Part shown: one piece after another, positions 36,620 through 44,792 of the stretch
Position numbering within the stretch: the first letter of the stretch is position 1
Layout: each line of letters opens with the position of its first letter
Assembly (NCBI GenBank): GCA_964535315.1
Contig: CAZHTS010000037.1
Location: 1-47,293, forward strand
DNA length: 47,293 bases
From: CAZHTS01 sp964535315
GTDB lineage: Bacteria; Chloroflexota; Anaerolineae; Anaerolineales; Anaerolineaceae
Direction: 5' to 3'
Program-made: the position numbers and the translations under genes
The notes under the pieces: model-generated
What the model saw: the letters and a program-made list of their open reading frames with translations, nothing else
Database searches by the model: none
What the model was told of the DNA's origin: nothing

Positions 36620-38406
36620 CCAAGACCCATTCGCTGCGCCAGACGCTTTTTCGCCTGATGGCGATCCCGGCGATAGGCATCCTGCTGATTCTGGCGGGGA
36701 TCATTTTGCTGGCGACCTTTCTGTTGCGGAATGAGGTGGTGGCGCGGCAGCGGGTGACCATCGAAGCGCTGGCGCTCCAGGGCAACCAGTTTTTGAGCGA
36801 GAGCGAGTTAATCCTTACCACGCTGGCGCGCACCATCCCAGAACTGCCGCTGGAACAACAGGAGAACCTGCTGCGGCAGGCGCGTTTGAACAACCCGCGT
36901 TTTACCTTTCTGTCTATCCTGGATGAAAATGGCGTGGTTCAGGCGAATAGCAGCGGGCGGCCTGACCTGGTCGGACTGGATTACTCGAACGATGCGGTTT
37001 TTAAGGAGGCGCGCACCTTCCGGCGCATTTGCTTTTCGGCGCCCTTTCTTTCAGTTGCCTCGGGCAGTGTGGCGGTGAATGCGGCTGCCCCGATTGAGGT
37101 GAACGGGAAATTTGCCGGGGTGCTGGTGGCCGAGTTGAATCTGTATCTGTTGCAGGAGACGATTGTCATCAGTCACCAGCCGGGTGACGCCATCTCATTC
37201 ATCGTTGACCAGCACGGCACCCTGGTGGCCTATCCCGACCCCCAATGGGTGCAGGAACGCCGCAACCTGGGCGATTTGCCTGTGGTGCAAGAGGGCTACA
37301 ATGAGCTGGTAACCTACGTCGTCTTTTTTGACGAAGAACAGGGTAGCTGGCTGGTCGGCTCTGCCATGCCGATGCGTTCGAATTGGGTGGTGGTGTCGCT
37401 GCAGCCGTTCTCTTCGGCGGCGCTGCCGTTTGGCTATTTGATCGGCGCCGCGGCGCTGGTTTTTTTGCTCACCCTGGTCACTTTTGTGTTGATCCAGATT
37501 TATATCTTGCGGCGGATCACGCGCCCGATTTCGGCGCTGGTGGAGAAAACGCATGCGGTTGCCAACGGGACGTATCAGGCGTTGGAAGAAGAGCAAAGCG
37601 ATCAATTCGCCGAGGTGCTCAGCCTGACGCAGAGCTTCCAGTATATGGCCGAGGCAGTGCAGGAGCGGGATCGTTTGTTGGAGCAAAAGGTTGCCAGCCG
37701 TACGGCGCAGTTGCAGGCGGCCAACAAGGAACTGGAAACGTTCAGTTATTCGGTCTCGCACGATTTGCGGGCGCCGCTGCGGCGCATCGATGGCTATACC
37801 CACATGCTGTCCGACTCGTTATCTGGCAGGCTGGGCGTCGAGGACGGGCATTTTTTGGAACGCATCCGGGTCAATTGCCAGCAGATGAATCAGTTGATCG
37901 AGAGCCTGTTGAGCCTGTCGCGGCTGACGCGCACCGCCCTGGTGTTGGGCCGGGTGGATCTGGGCGCTCTGGCGCAAATAATCCTGGACGATCTGCGGCA
38001 GGCCGAGCCGGAGCGCAAGGTGGAAACCTGCGTGGCGCCCGATCTGTTGGTGACGGCGGATGTGCGCATGATGCGGGCAGTGCTGGACAATCTGTTGGGG
38101 AACGCCTGGAAATTCACCGGACGCTGCGCCCTGGCGCGCATCACGGTGGGCAAGCGGGTGCAGCCCGGCGGGGAGACGGTCTATTTCGTGCGCGACAACG
38201 GCGTCGGTTTCGATATGCAATATTGCGAGCGGTTGTTTGGCGCGTTTCAACGTCTGCACACCGCCGAGGAATATCCCGGCGATGGGATCGGGTTGGCGAC
38301 GGTGCAGCGCATCATCCACCGTCACGGCGGGCGGGTGTGGGCCGAGGGGCAGCCGGGCGAGGGCGCGACCTTTTACTTCACCCTGCCGGAAACGCCCCAC
38401 GACTGA
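36616..38406 (+). CDS. Membrane sensor histidine kinase (Cache-HAMP-HisKA-HATPase)
   Basis: A 596-residue kinase: membrane helix at about 12-38, an extracytoplasmic Cache-like domain (about 40-270), second helix (about 275-300), HAMP linker (RRITRPISALVEKTHAVANG), a coiled coil, HisKA with YSVSHDLRAPLRRIDGY and HATPase_c with DNLLGNAWKF, RDNGVGFD and GDGIGLATVQRIIHRHGG. The HisKA type is the one common in phytochrome-like kinases. There is no receiver domain and no response regulator next to it. Coupling to the binding protein suggests that ligand-loaded lipoprotein or the Cache domain sets kinase activity. Confidence 0.92.
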   Translation: MTKTHSLRQTLFRLMAIPAIGILLILAGIILLATFLLRNEVVARQRVTIEALALQGNQFLSESELILTTLARTIPELPLEQQENLLRQARLNNPRFTFLSILDENGVVQANSSGRPDLVGLDYSNDAVFKEARTFRRICFSAPFLSVASGSVAVNAAAPIEVNGKFAGVLVAELNLYLLQETIVISHQPGDAISFIVDQHGTLVAYPDPQWVQERRNLGDLPVVQEGYNELVTYVVFFDEEQGSWLVGSAMPMRSNWVVVSLQPFSSAALPFGYLIGAAALVFLLTLVTFVLIQIYILRRITRPISALVEKTHAVANGTYQALEEEQSDQFAEVLSLTQSFQYMAEAVQERDRLLEQKVASRTAQLQAANKELETFSYSVSHDLRAPLRRIDGYTHMLSDSLSGRLGVEDGHFLERIRVNCQQMNQLIESLLSLSRLTRTALVLGRVDLGALAQIILDDLRQAEPERKVETCVAPDLLVTADVRMMRAVLDNLLGNAWKFTGRCALARITVGKRVQPGGETVYFVRDNGVGFDMQYCERLFGAFQRLHTAEEYPGDGIGLATVQRIIHRHGGRVWAEGQPGEGATFYFTLPETPHD

Positions 38407-38417
38407 ACGAAGCGGCG

Positions 38418-38423
38418 TATAAT
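38418..38423 (+). promoter_or_regulatory. -10 box of the pyruvate kinase-like gene, probably leaderless
   Basis: TATAAT ends 9 bases before the ATG at 38433 and begins 11 bases after the kinase stop. No Shine-Dalgarno is present in the nine bases. Confidence 0.5.
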
Positions 38424-38432
38424 CGCAGGCTT

Positions 38433-39410
38433 ATGGAATACGAACTGATTGCCACTCTGGGCCCCAGCAGCGATTCGCCGGCGTTGTGGGAGGCCATGTC
38501 GGCCAGCGGTGTGACCGCTTTCCGGTTGAATACCTCGCATCTCTCCTTGGCGCAGTTGAGCGGCTGGATGCAGCGGCTGGACGATTTTGGCGCCAGGCGC
38601 GCCGGCCGGCTGCCGCTGGTGTTGGATCTACAGGGCAGCAAGTGGCGCCTGGGCGAATTGGCCGCCCTGGAACTGGGGGTGGGACAACGGGTCGAATTGG
38701 TGTACGCCGCGGCGGGGACTGCGCCGGACGTTTTGCCGGTGCCGCACGCCGATTTTTTCCGGGCGGCGCCGCTTTCGAACGGAGAGATCGTGCTCAACGA
38801 CGCCAAAGTGCGCCTGGCGCTGGAGGCCAGCGGCCCGGATTGGGTGCGGGCGCGGGTGTGTCAGGGTGGGCCGCTTTCGGCGCACAAAGGCATCACCTTT
38901 GCCGCCTGCGAGTATCGCAGCGAGACCCTGAGCGACAAGGACCGGGCAATTTTCGAGCAGACGCGCAATTTTGCCGGCGTGCGCTATGCCATCTCGTACG
39001 TCAAAGACGCCGTGGAGATGGCGCATTACCGTTCGTGGTTTGGGGCGCAGGCCTTTCTGGCGGCCAAGCTGGAGCGCGGCCCGGCGATGGCCGAGGCGGC
39101 CCAACTGGCGGCGGCGGCCGACGAATTGTGGGTGTGTCGCGGCGACCTGGGCGCCGAACTGGGGTTGAAGGGCATGGCCGAAGCGGTGGCGCGCCTGTCG
39201 TCCGGGCTGGCCTCTTTGCCGGTGCGGGTGATCATGGCCGGGCAGGTGTTAGAGCACATGACGCAGCAGCCCGTGCCGACGCGCTCGGAAGTGTGCTACC
39301 TGTACGACTGTCTCAAACTGGGCTACGGCGGGTTTGTGTTATCGGATGAGGCGGCCGTGGGGCGTTACCCGCTGGAAAGCTGCCGGGCGGCGGCCCTGTT
39401 TCGCAACTGA
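38433..39410 (+). CDS. Divergent, shortened pyruvate kinase-like protein
   Basis: A 325-residue protein aligned by eye with the A and B domains of pyruvate kinase but lacking the C-terminal allosteric domain (typical enzymes have ~470). Recognisable blocks are IATLGPSS (6-13), RLNTSH (31-36), DLQGSKWRLG (65-74), AKLERG with K212 and E214, CRGDLG with metal ligand D238, PTRSEV and LSDEAAVGRYPLE. The canonical ATQMLES is AGQVLEHM here, so the conserved active-site Thr is Gly270. It may be a PK with altered activity, a paralogue for another enol-phosphate reaction, or a regulator. The gene ends naturally with a hairpin just after it, so it is not an evident frameshift. Confidence 0.75.
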   Translation: MEYELIATLGPSSDSPALWEAMSASGVTAFRLNTSHLSLAQLSGWMQRLDDFGARRAGRLPLVLDLQGSKWRLGELAALELGVGQRVELVYAAAGTAPDVLPVPHADFFRAAPLSNGEIVLNDAKVRLALEASGPDWVRARVCQGGPLSAHKGITFAACEYRSETLSDKDRAIFEQTRNFAGVRYAISYVKDAVEMAHYRSWFGAQAFLAAKLERGPAMAEAAQLAAAADELWVCRGDLGAELGLKGMAEAVARLSSGLASLPVRVIMAGQVLEHMTQQPVPTRSEVCYLYDCLKLGYGGFVLSDEAAVGRYPLESCRAAALFRN

Positions 39411-39418
39411 ACAAAAGC

Positions 39419-39455
39419 ACACCCCCCACCCTGTTGATGTTGGGGTGGGGGGTGT
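39419..39455 (-). terminator. Intrinsic terminator of tmRNA
   Basis: A 13-bp perfect stem, ACACCCCCCACCC (39419-39431) with GGGTGGGGGGTGT (39443-39455), and an 11-base loop. On the minus strand it is followed by GCTTTTGTTC. It begins 7 bases after the tmRNA 3' end. It may also stop transcription from the pyruvate kinase-like gene, whose stop is 8 bases away, though it lacks a T-run on the plus strand. Confidence 0.75.
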
Positions 39456-39462
39456 ATGCTCA

Positions 39463-39860
39463 GGTGGAGATGGCGGGAATTGAACCCGCGTCCGAAAGAT
39501 TCGACCCTCGGATTTCTACGAGCGTAGTCGGTCTAGTGTCTCGCCGGAGGTTGCAAGACCGACAAAGTCGAGCTCCGGCCAGCCGCTTGGACCCGAAAGC
39601 CCTCTTTTGCACGTGGCGCGGCGACGAACGTGCAGCACTTTGACTTTGTTGCGCCTGCTCTATCTCCGGTCAAAGAGCGGGACAGGCAGACGTGGCCTCA
39701 GCTAAGAGACCAGGTGCGCTCTTTCTCTGGCTTAGGCAGCCAGGGGCAGAGCAGCATAGTTTGTGCGATTGGCACTTGTTTTTTGTGCTGATTTATCGAG
39801 GTCGGCACCTCTCGGCTCGCCATCCGGGACCAGCTTCTCCCGTCGAAGCCTGTCATCCCC
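39463..39860 (-). ncRNA. ssrA: tmRNA (SsrA)
   Basis: Transfer-messenger RNA rescues stalled ribosomes and tags the nascent chain for proteolysis. The 5' end GGGGATGAC (from 39860) pairs with 3' CATCTCC (39472-39466), followed by the discriminator A and CC; the final A of CCA is not encoded. The T-arm GGTTCAATTCC (T-loop TTCAATT) is intact. The reading frame resumes at GCA (39788-39786) and ends in TAA (39734-39732), giving the 18-residue tag AQKTSANRTNYAALPLAA, which ends in the usual LAA. The molecule is one-piece, about 398 bases. Confidence 0.95.
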
Positions 39861-39870
39861 GGGTAATTTT

Positions 39871-39879
39871 ATTATAGCA
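39871..39879 (-). promoter_or_regulatory. Extended -10 promoter of tmRNA
   Basis: TGCTATAAT on the minus strand ends about 10 bases before the mature tmRNA 5' end, so the transcript starts almost at the mature end. The same nonamer is used for the lipoprotein gene at 28800. Confidence 0.7.
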
Positions 39880-39982
39880 CAGGCCGGGCTAATTTTGCCG
39901 TGAAATGAGGTGAAGGGGGTAAAATTGGGTGTGCGTGGACGCTGGGGTCGACCGGCAGAATTTTTTCACCGGGAGGTGTTGC

Positions 39983-40915
39983 ATGATTACCATTTATAAA
40001 AGCGTTGAAGGCGGGCTGGAGACGGTGCAGGAAGTTGTCAATGGCTGCTGGATCAACGTGATCGATCCAACCACCGACGAAATCGAATCGTTGATGGAAT
40101 TGGGCATCCCTCAGGATTTCATTACCTACCCATTGGATATGGACGAACGCTCCCGGTCCGAGCGCGAGGATGATGGTAAGCTGCTGATCATCTTGCGCAT
40201 CCCGTTTTTCCAGGGCGTCAAGATGGATGTGCCGTATACCACCATCCCGATGGGCATTGTGATGACCGATAAGTTCCTGGTGACGGTATGCCGCTGGCAA
40301 AACGACGTGATCAGCGAGATTGCCTCCGGGCGGATGCGCGGCATCTCGACCGGCAAACGCAATCGTTTTATCCTGCGCGTGCTGCTGCACACCGCCAGCA
40401 AATACCTGGCCTATCTGCGCGAGATCAACCGCATCGTCGAGGCGTTGGAGGATCAGCTCCAGCTCTCGCTGCAAAACAAAGAAGTGATGGAACTGCTCAA
40501 ATATCAAAAGAGCCTGGTGTACTTTACCACGGCCCTCAAGTCGAACGAGTTGATGATGGAACGGCTGCAGCGCAGCCAGTTGTTCCGCATGTACCCGGAC
40601 GACGAAGACCTGCTCGAGGACGTCATCACCGAGAACCAGCAGGCGATCGAAATGGTCAACATCTCGAGCAACATTTTGAGCGGGATGATGGACGCCTTTG
40701 CTTCGATCATCTCGAACAACCTGAACGTGGTGATGAAATTCCTGGCGTCGGTGACGATTGTGCTCAACCTGCCGGCGCTGGTGACCGGTTTCTTTGGGAT
40801 GAACGTGACCATTCCGGGGGGGGATGCGTCGTATGCCTACCTGGTGATCATTGCCGTGTGTGTGCTGGTATCGGTGATTGTGGCGGTGATTTTTGCCAGG
40901 CGAGACTGGTTCTAG
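39983..40915 (+). CDS. corA: CorA-family magnesium/divalent metal transporter
   Basis: CorA forms a homopentameric Mg2+ (or Co2+/Ni2+) channel. The 310 residues start at ATG 39983 with GGGAGG upstream; a large cytoplasmic alpha/beta domain is followed by two C-terminal membrane helices. The signature GMN is at 272-274 in GFFGMNVTIPGG, between the helices, and the protein ends with the basic RRDWF. It is divergent from tmRNA, with a 106-base gap that holds a possible weak TAAAAT box. The extension to 39929 has no family support. Confidence 0.95.
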   Translation: MITIYKSVEGGLETVQEVVNGCWINVIDPTTDEIESLMELGIPQDFITYPLDMDERSRSEREDDGKLLIILRIPFFQGVKMDVPYTTIPMGIVMTDKFLVTVCRWQNDVISEIASGRMRGISTGKRNRFILRVLLHTASKYLAYLREINRIVEALEDQLQLSLQNKEVMELLKYQKSLVYFTTALKSNELMMERLQRSQLFRMYPDDEDLLEDVITENQQAIEMVNISSNILSGMMDAFASIISNNLNVVMKFLASVTIVLNLPALVTGFFGMNVTIPGGDASYAYLVIIAVCVLVSVIVAVIFARRDWF

Positions 40916-41813
40916 ACTGCGGCGGAAGATTGCCGCCGGGCTGGCGCTGGCGTTGGTGTTGTTGGCGGCCAACTGTACGCCGCCGGCAGAACCGGCGGCG
41001 CCTGCGGCGGCGAGCGTGACCGCTCCGCCGGCGGCGACGGCTACCCCGCCGGCGGCGACAGCCACGCCGGCGGCGGCGACTCTCACGCCCAGCGCGGCGG
41101 GCTGCGCTGAGCCGGGCGGCAGCCTGGCTGGGTACGAACTGGACTCGCAGATTTTGCAAAAAAAGGTGCCGGTGCAGGTCTATCTGCCCGCCTGCCATCG
41201 CAATGGGGCCGGGCGTTATGCGACTCTCTATCTGTTACACGGCAGCAGCAACAGCGAGCAGCAGTGGCTGGACGCCGGGTTGGCGGCAGCGATGGACGAT
41301 CTGATCGGGCGCGGGGCGCTGCCGCCGACGGTGGTGGTCTTGCCGCGCGAGGCGTATTATTTGCAGCCGTACGTCGAGTCGCACTTCGACCGGGTGCTGT
41401 TGGACGAACTGCTGCCGTGGGCCGAGCAGCGATTTTCGGCGGCCGCCACGCGCGCCTGCCGGGCCATTGGCGGGGTGTCGCGCGGGGCCGGCTGGGCAGT
41501 GCGCCTGGGCTGGATCCACTGGCAGACGTTTGGGCAGATCGGGGCGTTGAGCATTCCGGGGTCGCCGGTCAGCGAAACGTACATGGGCATGCTGCTGCGC
41601 CAAATGCCGGAGGCAGAGCGCCCGCGTTTACAGGTGCGCATCGGGCGCCAGGACTATTATTATCGCCTGGCGGAGGATTTTCACCGTTTGCTGGAAGCGA
41701 AGGACTACGTTCACGATTGGGCCACCCCGCCCGGCGAGCACACGGCGGAGTTCTGGGCGGCCAACCTCGAACCGTTCCTGGCCTGGTTTGCCGGTGCGGC
41801 GACCTGCGATTGA
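40893..41813 (+). CDS. Esterase-like alpha/beta hydrolase lipoprotein
   Basis: A ~306-residue secreted hydrolase of the esterase D/putative esterase group. The N-terminus has a signal peptide with a lipobox-like LLAANC, then an Ala/Pro/Thr linker encoded by a 21-bp repeat (41025-41087, three units: PPAATAT, PPAATAT, PAAATLT). The catalytic domain shows YLLHGSSNSEQQWL (oxyanion region), GGVSRGAGWAV with the nucleophile Ser in G-x-S-x-G, and GEHTAEFW with the likely His. The only plausible start is TTG at 40893, 23 bases inside corA and without a clear Shine-Dalgarno. Substrate unknown. Confidence 0.78.
   Translation: MPGETGSRLRRKIAAGLALALVLLAANCTPPAEPAAPAAASVTAPPAATATPPAATATPAAATLTPSAAGCAEPGGSLAGYELDSQILQKKVPVQVYLPACHRNGAGRYATLYLLHGSSNSEQQWLDAGLAAAMDDLIGRGALPPTVVVLPREAYYLQPYVESHFDRVLLDELLPWAEQRFSAAATRACRAIGGVSRGAGWAVRLGWIHWQTFGQIGALSIPGSPVSETYMGMLLRQMPEAERPRLQVRIGRQDYYYRLAEDFHRLLEAKDYVHDWATPPGEHTAEFWAANLEPFLAWFAGAATCD
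41025..41087 (+). repeat. 21-bp tandem repeat in the esterase linker
   Basis: Three in-frame 21-base units based on CCGCCGGCGGCGACRGCYAC encode the Ala/Pro/Thr linker of the lipoprotein. Length changes in such repeats keep the reading frame, so the linker length could vary between strains. Confidence 0.7.
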
Positions 41814-41825
41814 GGCGCACGGCGC

Positions 41826-43877
41826 CTACTTGCGATAGCTGTCCTGGGCGTGGTGAACTTCTTTCTCGTCGTACATGCGCTGGTCGGCCAGCCGCAGCGC
41901 CTGGCGGGCGTCATCGGCGCCGGGGATGTCGGCCGCGCCGAGCGAGATGCTCAGCGGAAAATAGGCGGGATGGAGGTTGGCCTCTTCCAGCCCGGCGCGC
42001 AGCCGGGTAAAACAGTCCTGGGCGTCGGCTTCGCTGGAGCGGTACATGAGGACGGCAAATTCGTCCCCGCCCAGGCGGGCGATCAGGTCGTGGGGGCGAA
42101 AGGCGGCGTTGAACAGGGCGGCGTGTGAGATGAGCGTCTCGTCGCCGGCGGGGTGACCGTAGGTGTCGTTGGTCAGCTTGAGGCGGTCGACATCCGCCAT
42201 GACCACGCAGGCGGGCAGCTGGTGGGGCTTGAGGTTTTCCAGGTGGTAGCGGAAATAACCGCTGTTGTACAGACCGGTCAGGCCGTCGTGCGTGCCGAGA
42301 TAGCGCAGGCGCTCCTCGTTGGCCTTGTGCTCCGAAATGTCGGTCTGGATGCCGACGTAGAAGAGCAACTGCCCGTCATCGGCCAGGATGGGTGAGATGG
42401 ACAGGTCGTTCCAGAACAGGGTGCCGTCTTTGCGGTAATTGCGCAGGGTGACGCGGCAGGGCTGCTGCTCGAGCAGGGCATGGCGGATGAGGGCCACAGG
42501 CTCAGGGTCGCGCTCGTCACCCTGCAGGAAGCGGCAGTTACGCCCGATCACCTCGAGGGCGGCATAGCCGGTAATGGCTTCAAAGGCCGGGTTGACGTAG
42601 ATCACGGGGTTGTCCGGCAGATTAGGGTTGGTGATGATGACCCCGTTGTTGACGTGGCGCACGGCCGAGTCCATCAGGCGCAGGCGTTCTTCGGTTTGTT
42701 TCACGGCGGTGACGTCGCGGTAAATGGCGCCCAGCAGGGCGCCCATGCGGGTATGAATGGGGAAGGCCACCATTTGCAGGTTGACGGTGCGGTTGGCGGG
42801 GTGCTGGTAGGTGATTTCGATCAGATGCCCCGGCGGTTGCGGGTGGTCGCCGTTGCTGAGTTCGTTGATGGCCTGGGCATGAACGCGCCGGTACTCTTCG
42901 GGAGAACGCTCGGGCAGCGGGTAGAGCGAATGATAGATGTCCCAGACGTACTGTCCGATGGCCTGCCGGCGCGGAATGCCGGTGATATTGGCCAGCGCCT
43001 GGTTCCACTCGATGATGATGCCTTTTTCGTCGGTCTGGATGATGCCGTCCCAGGACTGCTCGACGAAACTGCGGAAACGCATCTCGCTGGCTTCGAGCTC
43101 CTGCTGGCGGCGGTGCAGGGCGGTGATGTCGGCAAAACTGAGCACCACGCCGTTAATGGTATCGCCGAGCCACTGCGGCCTGGAGTGACAGGCAAAGATG
43201 CGCCCGTTGCGCAGGGTGAGGATGAGATCCTGATCCTGGATGGGGAAGCGGTAGAGCTGTAGGGCGGCGTTTTTGAAGGCGACAGGGTTTTTTGTCTTGC
43301 GGGCCAGGTAGCGCAGGCGTTCGAGCGGTGCGGCGCTGCCCCAAAACTGGGTATCGATGTCCCACATTTCGTAGAACTGGTGGTTGCAGGTGATGGTGTG
43401 GCCGTGCGGGTCGGTGGCGAGGATGCCGTCGCCGGTTGATTCCAGCGTGGCCTGCAACAGGGCGGCGGCGCGCTGGCGGTTGTGTTCGGACTGCTTGCGG
43501 TCGCTGATGTCGACGATGATGGCGAGGATGCATTCTTGACCGTCGACGGTGACCACTTCGGCGTTGAGCAGGCCGGTGATGGTGTGCCCGAAGCGTGACC
43601 GGAGCGTGCATTCAAAGTCGCTGATCTGCCCCTGGTTTTGCAGGCGGGTGATCAGGCGCTGGCGGTCGCGCGGGCTGGCCCAGATGCCCAGTTCTTCGGC
43701 GGTGTGCCCGATCATCTCGGCGCGGCTGTAGCCCAGCAGGGTTTGCAGGCCCTGGTTGACGTCCAGGAAGCGGTCATCTTCCAGGATGGAGAGGCTGATG
43801 GCGACCGGCACCGAGTGGATGAAACGGGCCAGTACGGGATTACTCTGTAATAACGAGTGTGGATCTGAGGCATTCAT
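41826..43877 (-). CDS. Diguanylate cyclase with multiple PAS domains
   Basis: A 683-residue cytoplasmic protein: four PAS modules by eye (about 15-130, 140-250, 265-385, 390-505) and a C-terminal GGDEF domain. The domain has THDGLTGLYN, an intact GGDEF at 603-607 and RPHD (594-597) placed as the RxxD product-inhibition site. It should therefore make c-di-GMP from two GTP and be feedback-inhibited. There is no EAL domain and no membrane segment. ATG 43877 is preferred over a TTG two codons upstream. It follows the methyltransferase gene by 6 bases. Confidence 0.93.
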   Translation of the reverse strand: MNASDPHSLLQSNPVLARFIHSVPVAISLSILEDDRFLDVNQGLQTLLGYSRAEMIGHTAEELGIWASPRDRQRLITRLQNQGQISDFECTLRSRFGHTITGLLNAEVVTVDGQECILAIIVDISDRKQSEHNRQRAAALLQATLESTGDGILATDPHGHTITCNHQFYEMWDIDTQFWGSAAPLERLRYLARKTKNPVAFKNAALQLYRFPIQDQDLILTLRNGRIFACHSRPQWLGDTINGVVLSFADITALHRRQQELEASEMRFRSFVEQSWDGIIQTDEKGIIIEWNQALANITGIPRRQAIGQYVWDIYHSLYPLPERSPEEYRRVHAQAINELSNGDHPQPPGHLIEITYQHPANRTVNLQMVAFPIHTRMGALLGAIYRDVTAVKQTEERLRLMDSAVRHVNNGVIITNPNLPDNPVIYVNPAFEAITGYAALEVIGRNCRFLQGDERDPEPVALIRHALLEQQPCRVTLRNYRKDGTLFWNDLSISPILADDGQLLFYVGIQTDISEHKANEERLRYLGTHDGLTGLYNSGYFRYHLENLKPHQLPACVVMADVDRLKLTNDTYGHPAGDETLISHAALFNAAFRPHDLIARLGGDEFAVLMYRSSEADAQDCFTRLRAGLEEANLHPAYFPLSISLGAADIPGADDARQALRLADQRMYDEKEVHHAQDSYRK

Positions 43878-43883
43878 AGGCAA

Positions 43884-44792
43884 TTAACAATCAGTAAGCG
43901 AAATTTTACGGGCGGCGACGAACATTTCGCCGATGCTGAAACGGAAAGCGATGCGGGCAGCGCCCGGTAGCTGCGCCAGGCGGGCGGCGGGGTGAAGGTG
44001 GGGATATTGCGCCAGGCGGGTGAAGATATTGGCCAATGAAAAACGCACGCGATTGGGACGGCAGGCGACCAGGGTGTAGCCGGTCTGGTACAGCAGGCGC
44101 TCGAGCGTGGCGGGAGAGAAATACCACAGGTGTTCACGCAGCAGCAGCACCCAGGCGGGGCCCATCAGGCGGGCGGGCAGGCTGGCGGCGTTGGGCAGGT
44201 TGAGGAACAGCCACCCGCCGGGCGCCAGGTTGGTGCACAGGTCTTGCAGCACCCGGCGCGGGCTGGCGACGTGTTCGAGCACGTCCCACAGGGTGATGAC
44301 GTCGAAGGGGGCGGCAAAGCGGGTGTGCTCGATGGCGCCGGTGACAAAGCCGGCCTGCGGGCAGCGCCGGCGGGCCTGTTGGATGGCCCAGGCGGAAGGG
44401 TCGAGGCCGGTGGCCTGCCAGCCGGCGCGCTGCGCCTGGGCGACAAAGATGCCGCTGGCGCAGCCGGCGTCTAACAGCCGGGCGGGCGGGGTAAAACGGG
44501 TGATCTGGCGCAGCCGCTCGCCGGCGGTGCGGGCGCGATTGGCTTCCTCGCGGTGATACGTTTCATCGCGCAGGCGGGCGTAGACGGATTGCAGGGTGGC
44601 CGGGTCGTCGCGCGGGTTGCTGCGCCACAGCCCGCAGCCGCGGCAGCGTACGATGGGATGATGGCCTGCCTGGCGGCGGGAGGAGGAGAAATAGGGCAGC
44701 GGGTCTGCGTCTTCTGCCGGAAGGTTCCCGGCATAGACAGGGGAGAAGTCGGTTCCGGCGCATAGATCGCAGGCGACCCATTCAAGCGTCAT
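43884..44792 (-). CDS. Zinc-ribbon SAM methyltransferase (class I)
   Basis: A 302-residue methyltransferase with an N-terminal zinc ribbon (C8, C11, C50, C53) and a Rossmann domain with the SAM loop LLDAGCASG at 106-114, followed by ITLWDVLEHVASPRRVL and GGWLFLNLPN. Proteins with this layout often methylate sugar or lipid-linked intermediates in glycan pathways. Its ATG overlaps the stop of the FAD-dependent gene (ATGA), so it belongs to the same unit. The substrate is unknown. Confidence 0.85.
   Translation of the reverse strand: MTLEWVACDLCAGTDFSPVYAGNLPAEDADPLPYFSSSRRQAGHHPIVRCRGCGLWRSNPRDDPATLQSVYARLRDETYHREEANRARTAGERLRQITRFTPPARLLDAGCASGIFVAQAQRAGWQATGLDPSAWAIQQARRRCPQAGFVTGAIEHTRFAAPFDVITLWDVLEHVASPRRVLQDLCTNLAPGGWLFLNLPNAASLPARLMGPAWVLLLREHLWYFSPATLERLLYQTGYTLVACRPNRVRFSLANIFTRLAQYPHLHPAARLAQLPGAARIAFRFSIGEMFVAARKISLTDC

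Noticed and set aside
37383..39410. Long plus-strand frame joining part of the sensor kinase region to the pyruvate kinase-like gene
   Set aside because: Its first ~350 codons are a shifted reading of the kinase gene. The real gene begins at 38433, where the PK-like motif IATLGPSS and a promoter box appear.
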